Assembly (NCBI GenBank): GCA_963678675.1 | Contig: OY783194.1 | Span: 30,172,278-30,236,277, forward strand | Reading direction: 5' to 3' | Source of the DNA: Xiphydria camelus | Taxonomy: Eukaryota > Arthropoda > Insecta > Hymenoptera > Xiphydriidae | Length of the DNA stretch: 64,000 bases | Part shown: positions 57,787-64,000 of the stretch, piece by piece | Position numbering within the stretch: the stretch's first letter is position 1 | How the letters are laid out: every line of letters begins with the position of its first letter | Made by a program: the position numbers and the translations under genes | The notes under the pieces: generated by a model | What the model saw: the letters and a program-made list of their open reading frames with translations, nothing else | Database searches by the model: none | What the model was told of the DNA's origin: nothing

Positions 57787-59049
57787 CCCCGGCTATTGCA
57801 CAGGCTAGGTACCATACACATCTTTCACAATTTTACAACTTGTAGGACACCTTGGTATATACGCGTATACTTTTACCCGTAGAATTATCCCGCTGGTGCT
57901 AGGCTCGTATACCCAAGACCTATATGGCGGCACATAGTTATACGGAAGACGTTCGTGCTTCATGCTCGAGTGGAAATATTACAAAAGCGAAGGATAAATG
58001 TCAGAAGAGAGAAATGAAAAGAAAGGAAGATATAAAAATACGTTGCAAATCGTGCGTATCGTTATCACTACACAAAAATGACATTATCGAGTTTCTAGCA
58101 GTGATCCTCTACGCAATTTCAATAATAATAATAATGTTTCTTGTAAACTTTACTCGAGAACAAATCCTGCGTGATTTCTCCTCAGAAAACTGGGTCAAGG
58201 ATTTAACGTATGTAAAAAAATGAAAAAAAAAAAAACATACATATAGGAAATACAGCCCACATAACAATCGCTGATATGCATCTCAGATACTCGTACGTCG
58301 CAAGCTGATACACCGCCGCGAGAGAGTTTCGGAAAGACTTTTTTAAGACCCCGACCACGTCGTCGTCGCGTTTCAATATCATCCGAGTGCCGAATCTACG
58401 GGCGCGAGGAGCATAAAGGATATCTCGGCGTACTAAATATAAGTGCTCGGATAAGGAGGGACGGTTTAAAACATTTTTATTCGGCTGTGGGGTGGCGCGG
58501 TGGTGTCCCGAAGTTTTGGGGGTTGTCGGATATAATCATTGCGGCGCGTCCCCTCGTACCCCGGTCTCTCTCCCCTTCCTCTGCTCCTTATTTCCCTCGC
58601 TCTCTCGTTCTCTTACTCTCCCTTCTCTCCTCACCCCGTTGCCCTCGTATTTCGTCTCCCGGCATTGTCCCTTTCAGTCCCTGGGGATTGCGGGGCCAAC
58701 ACGGCGAGATATCGGATCAATTTTTTAAGCCGAGGGTGCCGAGACTTTACACTCCTTGAGATGGGGTTGGGCGCAGGGGTGCACAGGGGGGTGAAATCAA
58801 GCCGCGAAGAAAATTAAAACGAGGAACCGATCTTGAAAGGACCGTCGTCTCGCGCGGCTCGTGACGATGCTCACGCATTTTCAACACTCCTCTCGACTCC
58901 CCCCTTTTTTTCGGGAAGCATCGACCGTGAAAAAAAATGGCGCGTCTCTTGGTCTCTCCTCTCCTACGACTCCTCGTCGCTCCTTCTTAATTCCTTCCTT
59001 CCTTTCCGGTCTTTCGACTTCACCGATAACGAGTCCTTGGCGGATCTAT
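57512..59049. other. Unique sequence, no gene seen
   Basis: Contains a GGACGGACACCCTGTA word near 57546 (transposon-terminus-like) and the CT run at 57746. The 99-codon plus frame at 57924-58223 encodes a Lys-rich start and a hydrophobic stretch around residues 54 to 76 (written out only as I/V/M-rich). This is the one frame with a plausible membrane segment, but it lacks any other support. Frames at 58487-59195 overlap each other in three phases. Confidence 0.35.
57746..57781 (+). repeat. (CT)18 microsatellite
   Basis: Uninterrupted CT run, the longest dinucleotide repeat in the window. Confidence 0.95.
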
Positions 59050-59510
59050 TTGTCCGTTTCTCGCTGCGATATCGTCGATTTTACGGGGGAAATGATTGTC
59101 CTCGACGTAAGATCGTCGATAGCTTGTATTTCCTTCGTGATGTCGATATAATAACCGTGGTTTTCGTAACTGGTGCGAGATCATACGCAAGATAGGGTGA
59201 TGTGGAGCGATCGATTTCAGAGGTATTGATTTTTGCGAAAAATTAAAAAAATCGAAATCTTTAGAATCGATTGCTAGATCATCTCGTCTAGGGTAATTTT
59301 TCGTGTTGATTCCGAAAGTCGCAGATTTATCGATGAATGAAAAAGTAATTTCTTTCGTACATAAAATCATTGATATATTATATTTCCATCGAGATGTCGA
59401 CCCGATAACCGTGTTTTTCACGCGTAACCAGCGCGAAGAAATACAGAAAACAGGGCGATCGAACGATCGACTCCAGGGATCTTAACTTTTGGCAAAATAT
59501 CAACGGGTGC
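59050..59510. repeat. Foldback array, family I (diverged, two units)
   Basis: A right-half unit ends near 59240 (GGAGCGATCGATTTCAGAGG). A second unit (about 59250-59490) opens with AAAATCGAAATCTTTAGAATC and closes with GATCGACTCCAGGGATC. The words TTTTTCGTGTTGATTCCG and ATCATTGATATATTATATTT align with the units at 18 kb and 37 kb. It is more diverged than the other arrays. Confidence 0.65.
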
Positions 59511-60292
59511 CCAAGTTGCTCACAGTGCATCGAACAAAGTTGCACTTTACACAAAATCCATCGCACCGATGAACTCAGGGGTTTAACTCACGCTCGCGTC
59601 GAGAACGATCTTTTTTTACACATCACCCGACGACCGCAATCCCGAATCGCTTCATTTCTCAGTCCGGTATTATAACGCCCTTCTATACGATAAAATAAAT
59701 CACAGCCTCGTAAAGGCATCCGTCATGTTGGTACCGCTGCCGTTGCGGTTGTAATATAGTTTAGTGCTAACGCACGAATGCTTAGGCGCTAGTGGACTAA
59801 AGCCGGCTATATTTCTTTATTTAATGTTGGCAGTAACGCCTTGATGGCAATCCGTTTTATTCTTACGCTGACTCAGCCTACAAAAGGTATAGAGGAGGCG
59901 GCCTATGGCCACTTTCACATTATGCTCCTTGCGCGCTGTTCGCCAGCCGCCGCCGAGGATTCGCGTTTTGTAGCAGTCGCCTTCCTTCATCTATCATTGT
60001 TCGCCGTGCTCGGAGGCGAGGCAACGGTTCTTCGATAGGATCTACGGGGTGTCGCGTAATTATTTCCTGCTTCGAACGCGATGATGGGTACGCGATGCCT
60101 CGCGGAGGCGACCCCGTTGTATCGGGATCCTTCTCGAGAGTCGATATTCGCTCTATCCTTCCTCCTGCGATAAACCGCAATTAGAGCTCGATGTATAGCG
60201 CGCGCGCGCGCTGTGATTTGTAAGAGCGTGACTCGGAATTGTTTCGCAGCGCGAAGAGATCTTTTCTCTTCATCCAAATTTTCTTCCGGTTT
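59511..60292. other. Unique sequence, no gene seen
   Basis: No shared repeat. Overlapping frames near 59841-60277 on both strands give no domain. Confidence 0.4.
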
Positions 60293-60296
60293 TTAA

Positions 60297-60823
60297 CACG
60301 TTGACTGCCACCCAGATTTTTCAAAAATAGTCCCCATAGGCCGATGATAAATTATAATGTATTTTAACTTAGAACACGCAATAATTCATGCGGATTTAAT
60401 TTTCGGCAAACAAATTTCCGAGAAAATTGAACAAACTAAAGTTAATGAAAACTGCAATTTTTCGACTTTTATTCTGATCACAGGCATGGGTTTGCAAAAA
60501 ATTCCCGAAACATCATTATACTATAGTTTTCCTGAGCTATATTGGACCCTTCCCATAGCAAAATACAGTCAACTATGGGAGGCGTCCTTACCTGCGTTGG
60601 TCCCATGGGACCAGTATGCACTGAAAAAAAAAGATTAAAAATTATTCTGTTAGAAGGATAATCTGAGTACGAAAGGTAAAACAGATCAAAAATTATCCTT
60701 CCAGGGTATAAAATTTAACCTTCCTTAGGATAATTTTTGATCTATTTTACCTTTCGTACTCAGATTATCCTTATAACAGGATAATTTTTAATCTTTCTTT
60801 TTCTCAGTGTGGCAGTCAACGTG
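60297..60823. mobile_element. TTAA-flanked inverted-repeat element (piggyBac-type target)
   Basis: Terminal repeats CACGTTGACTGCCA on the left and TGGCAGTCAACGTG on the right are exact complements over 14 bp. TTAA lies on both sides (60293-60296 and 60824-60827). A family K element (60619-60809) is inserted within the right terminal repeat. Without it the element would be 334 bp. TTAA duplication fits piggyBac-type mobilisation, though the termini are not the CCCT type. No transposase is present, and the 93-codon frame inside (60357-60638) is uninformative. Confidence 0.85.
60619..60809. mobile_element. MITE, family K, nested copy (TG flanks)
   Basis: A 191-bp near-perfect hairpin from CACTGAAAAAAAAAGATT to TCTTTCTTTTTCTCAGTG. 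It is flanked by TG (60617-60618 and 60810-60811). Its host is the TTAA element at 60297-60823. The left terminal repeat of the host shows that the pre-insertion sequence contained a single TG at this point, which makes TG a genuine two-base target duplication. Confidence 0.9.
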
Positions 60824-60827
60824 TTAA

Positions 60828-61990
60828 TCTTTCATCGAGAAAATAACTCTCTCGTTATATTTATTTAATTCAATTTAGCGTTCACTCGATCCTTTGCTTT
60901 TGGAAACGCGATTCATTCGCACTCAATCATTATTCATACGAACGAACCGAGCAATTTCCTCCGCGGCGTAAATAATCGAAAACGTGGCCAAGGTCAGCCC
61001 GCGGAGTTTCCACTGCCTATCATCGCGCACCTCTCGACGACTCGGCTGAAGTAGGTATACCCTCGACACACGGCCGCCGCGCCGGTGGTCGCGTTCGCAA
61101 GACCCCTTCTTCCTTTTTTCCCCGCTTCCTTCGCCTTGAAAGCGCGCGACGACGGTTAATAAGGGCCGCTGAGTTTCAGGGACTCGCGTCGGCCCCCGCG
61201 ATAAGGCGCAACTCGGGCGACCGAACTGTCGGACGAATTTATGCTCGCGGTCAAACGGCGTCAGCGCCGTTAAGTACCGCGGGTATGTACCTATAGTGCG
61301 GCCTTAACGAGCCGTCTGACCCAAATCGTATAACGAGTGCGACGACGGAGTTGCGTGGAAACCGCGCCTCGGTAATTTCGCTTCTTTTCCCGCCTTTTTT
61401 CCTGCCATCCGCGAGATGTTGCAAGATGCAACTGCGCGCCGCGGCTTTCCACCGCGCGCGCGCTCACCTCACGCGCAACGCGAGCGCGCCGCGTCACGCT
61501 CGCGCACGCGTGTGTAAATTACGTTTAGGCTCGAGCATAAAATATCCGCGAGACGGAAGTTTATGGGACGTAATACGCGACCGCGTTTATACGGACCGAT
61601 AAAACGGGAAATAATAACCGGGTGGTACCCCCGTCGCGCGCCACCCTCCCTCGAAAAGAGCCCAACCCTTGAGCCGAAAGTCTGCGCCGAATTGTTTGCA
61701 TTTATTCGGCATATTTTACGATATTTATTTTCCTCCGCGCGGCGGTGCGAGCTTCTGTCAGTCACAGCGGCGACCGCTTGCTTCGGGGCCTCCTTCGAGC
61801 GTCAGGCGCGATCGTCGTAAAGAGTCGAAGGAGCGAGCGAAGGGAAATAAAATGCAGAAAGCGCGGAACGCGTTGGGTTTGAACGTTCGAACTGTGTCGT
61901 GAGAATCGTCGATTTTTAACGAACTTTTCGACAGCACTTTATTTTTACTTTGATGGGAAGCTAAATGTAAGTTGCACATTGCGCACATCA
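60828..61990. other. CpG-rich unique sequence, no gene seen
   Basis: No dispersed repeat. Several overlapping frames at 61291-61902 without a domain. Confidence 0.4.
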
Positions 61991-62188
61991 CTGAGAGAGA
62001 AATATCGTTCATCCAACGATATTTTAATTGTGTTGGAAGAAGCCCTGTGGCCGTAAATTTCTTTTATAGTTTACATAAATGATGCAGTGCACTATAAATT
62101 GTATTATTTCGATGCAGAAAAATTCATTATCTGCTAAAAATTCGCTATCTGTTCACCAATTTAATCCAAATTATTGTTACTCTGAGTG
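61991..62188. mobile_element. Possible MITE with CACTGAG-type ends
   Basis: The left end is CACTGAGAGAGAAATATCG and a candidate right end is GTTACTCTGAGTG near 62176-62188. The interior is AT-rich. The arms match only over the outermost bases, so the boundary is uncertain. Confidence 0.35.
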
Positions 62189-62189
62189 T

Positions 62190-63815
62190 ATTAATTAATT
62201 ACAACCTTAATACATTTCTTTCATGAATTTTACCATAAAATATTTACGAAGGCCAGAAGTTATACTTTAGATGACTATATATCTTTCACTGTGGTCATAT
62301 AATTAAAAAAAAAGTATATACTTTCTCTCCATCCGTATATCTCGATGCCAAAAATAAAGTGTTTTTAAATCGATTAAATCGATTCAAACAATTTCGACAA
62401 CGCAAGCAACATTTTCAACCCTAATAAAACAGTCGATCAATCGAATTCGTCGCGACCGGGACTCGTAACCGGTTTTCCCGTCTCGACAGTCCGCTCCAAC
62501 GTAAAAACGTACGAGTTACTACATTCGTCCGTCGTCCTACGGAAAAACCTCCCCTGCACCAGCGGTAATAACAACCGAGCGAAATCGTCCCACAAAAAAA
62601 AAAGGTAAGAAAAGAGCGAGCGAAGAAAAGAGCGCCGCGGTGACAGTGCGTCGTTACAACTCCATAAGTGATAACTCGAGAGTGAAATAAATATTATATG
62701 TGGCGAAATAAAAAGCGCGAGGTAGGAGAGGGCGCGGCGTATAAACCCGGCCGCAATAACTTATTGCGGCGGCCGTATAGCGCGGGTGTTAAGAGCCGCC
62801 GTGAAATCGAATGTGAAAAGGAAATTAGCTTCCGAAGCCACGCGCGCGCGCAGTGGAGAGGGAATAAAGATAAAGGCGTAAAAGGGGCAAGTGGCGCAGA
62901 GAGAGAGAGAGAGGGGGGGGGGGAACGACCGATCCGCAGAAACTCGTGTAAATAAAAAAGGGAACCCCCTATATAGCCCCCTTCGCGCAAAAGTACGTAC
63001 CTCTGTTCAAAGTTTATTCGCGGCATAAGCTCTCTAAATATCTCGGTGTATAGCGCGAGCCGTGAGGGTGGGGGAGGTGGAGGGGAAGAGCTTATCCTCC
63101 TTGCTCTCTTTATTATCGGCAGGACGAAGAGAGCCGATCGCTTTTCGCCTCTTTACAACCGCGAATGCAAATAGCGCTCGTATCCGGTCGCCTGTCGACT
63201 TCCCGAATGGCCCGCCCGCGCGCGCGCGCTGCCGAAGAAACAGAGCCGGGGGACGGCGGAGGCTTTCGAGTTGCTTAACTACCGCGGCGGAGAAATAATA
63301 AAATGCAGATCAGAGCCCCCGGATCTTCGAGCTTTCGCTGGGACCGGGCTCTCCTCCTCGTCGTCCTCCTCCCCTTCTCGCCCTCCCCCGACTCCTCGCT
63401 CGGCGCCCCCTCCCCTTTTGATTTTTAAACAGGCTCGCGGGTCGTAACCTCCGCCTCTCGTCGTCGATGCTGCAGCATCGAGATAATAGAGTCGGAAACT
63501 CTGATCTCGTTATCATTCTTCTCCTCTTCTTAATTGCGCTTCGCTTTGTCGAATAAAGTAGAATGTTTGCAGGTAAATCGGGGGAGGGTGCGTCGAATGT
63601 GGAAGGTTACGTGTCGATGGATAGATTGCAAATTATTTAAGAATATATGAAGAATTATGTCAGTATAGTGTGACAAAATAATCTATAGCGTGTTTAATTA
63701 TGTAACTTTTGAAACTGCGAGCTACAAAGAGCAAAGTTTCCAAGATAGACGAAATCGACCGGTACCAGGAAGAGCACGTACTTCCGTCGTCACGGATTCT
63801 GCCGATAGTGACTTT
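62190..63815. other. Unique sequence, no gene seen
   Basis: AT-rich to about 62440, then CpG-rich with GA and G runs (62898-62923). A short inverted repeat GCCGCAATAA/TTATTGCGGC with one central base lies at 62750-62770. No domain-bearing frame. Confidence 0.4.
62898..62923 (+). repeat. (GA)n followed by 11-bp G run
   Basis: A GA run to 62912 continues into eleven G bases (62913-62923). Confidence 0.85.
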
Positions 63816-63819
63816 TTAA

Positions 63820-64000
63820 CCCCTTTATGCCTGATATATCATATTTGATATGTCACGGAAATTGACATGAATTTATCTTGAATGAGCTCTGATAGTGCTG
63901 GCACCTGTTGGCATTCTGCATACTCTTCCTTATGATGTATTGCTTGTTGCCTATCTCTCAGAATAAATGACAGATTAGAAATTTCAAAAAAAAAAACAAA
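63820..64000. mobile_element. Possible TTAA-type element, cut by the window edge
   Basis: TTAA at 63816-63819 is followed by CCCCTTTATGCCTGATATAT, then the near-palindrome GATATATCATATTTGATATG. A TTAACCCCTTT start is typical of piggyBac-type MITE ends. No second end is visible before the window stops, so this is tentative. Confidence 0.35.

Noticed and set aside
57924..58223. 99-codon frame with a hydrophobic segment, considered as a small membrane protein
   Set aside because: The segment lies in AT-rich codons (ATA/ATT runs) that give Ile-rich translations by chance. No homologous feature or promoter context.
62750..62770. GCCGCAATAA inverted repeat as a terminator or attachment site
   Set aside because: Short inverted repeats of this size are common by chance and nothing around it supports a function.
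1..64000. CRISPR array, operon or bacterial contamination
   Set aside because: No regularly spaced short repeats with unique spacers, no long bacterial-type genes, and the density of eukaryotic MITEs rules out a prokaryotic origin.

Overview
The window looks like a non-coding stretch of an insect nuclear genome. Three things point there: CpG-rich unique sequence (CGCG, TCGA and GCGC runs everywhere) alternating with AT-rich repeats, very many short inverted-repeat transposons, and no compact coding. An unmethylated, CpG-rich hymenopteran genome (ant, bee, wasp or sawfly) is the best guess, but that is inference. I find no protein-coding gene, exon, tRNA, rRNA, snRNA, known conserved insect miRNA or CRISPR that I can defend. 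The longest open frame is 194 codons, and the open frames overlap on several strands with low-complexity arginine/serine-rich translations, as expected from CpG-rich DNA without stop codons. The window is most likely intergenic or inside a very long intron. || What it does contain is a dense population of non-autonomous DNA transposons. I group them under local labels A to U. Most families (B, C, E, F, G, J, K, L, N, O, R and probably T) share a terminal signature, CACTGAG/CACTGTT followed by an A-rich run, although their interiors are unrelated. A, P, Q and S use a related CACGGA(A/G)A end. Many copies are flanked by a duplicated dinucleotide that is TA, TG or CA (YR), not only TA. || Layout: 0-6.7 kb, elements A, B, C, D, E, a TTAA-flanked piggyBac-like MITE and a double A copy. 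6.7-10.8 kb, a long repeat-poor CpG-rich block. 10.8-18.7 kb, F, a G copy cut by H, E, and two arrays of foldback family I. 18.7-26 kb, mostly unique with J, D, K and F. 26-38 kb, a 142-bp tandem duplication that captured the end of an L element, two copies of RTE-like tail M, B, C, G, an L copy carrying a nested 399-bp element, a four-unit minisatellite, N, and another I array. 38-51.5 kb, O, a 2.26-kb P element with an LTR-like insert, Q, the 3' end of a non-LTR retrotransposon, a long-arm foldback, E, R, O and S. 51.5-60 kb, a large unique CpG-rich block, then T, U, a tiny A, H, T and an I array. 60.3-60.8 kb, a K element nested inside the terminal repeat of a TTAA element. The window ends inside another possible TTAA element. 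|| The elements carry no transposase here, so all must have been mobilised in trans. Their nesting and abutting order gives a relative history. The strongest new points are the shared terminal signature with a YR dinucleotide duplication, and family I, whose foldback units occur only in clusters with shared arms.
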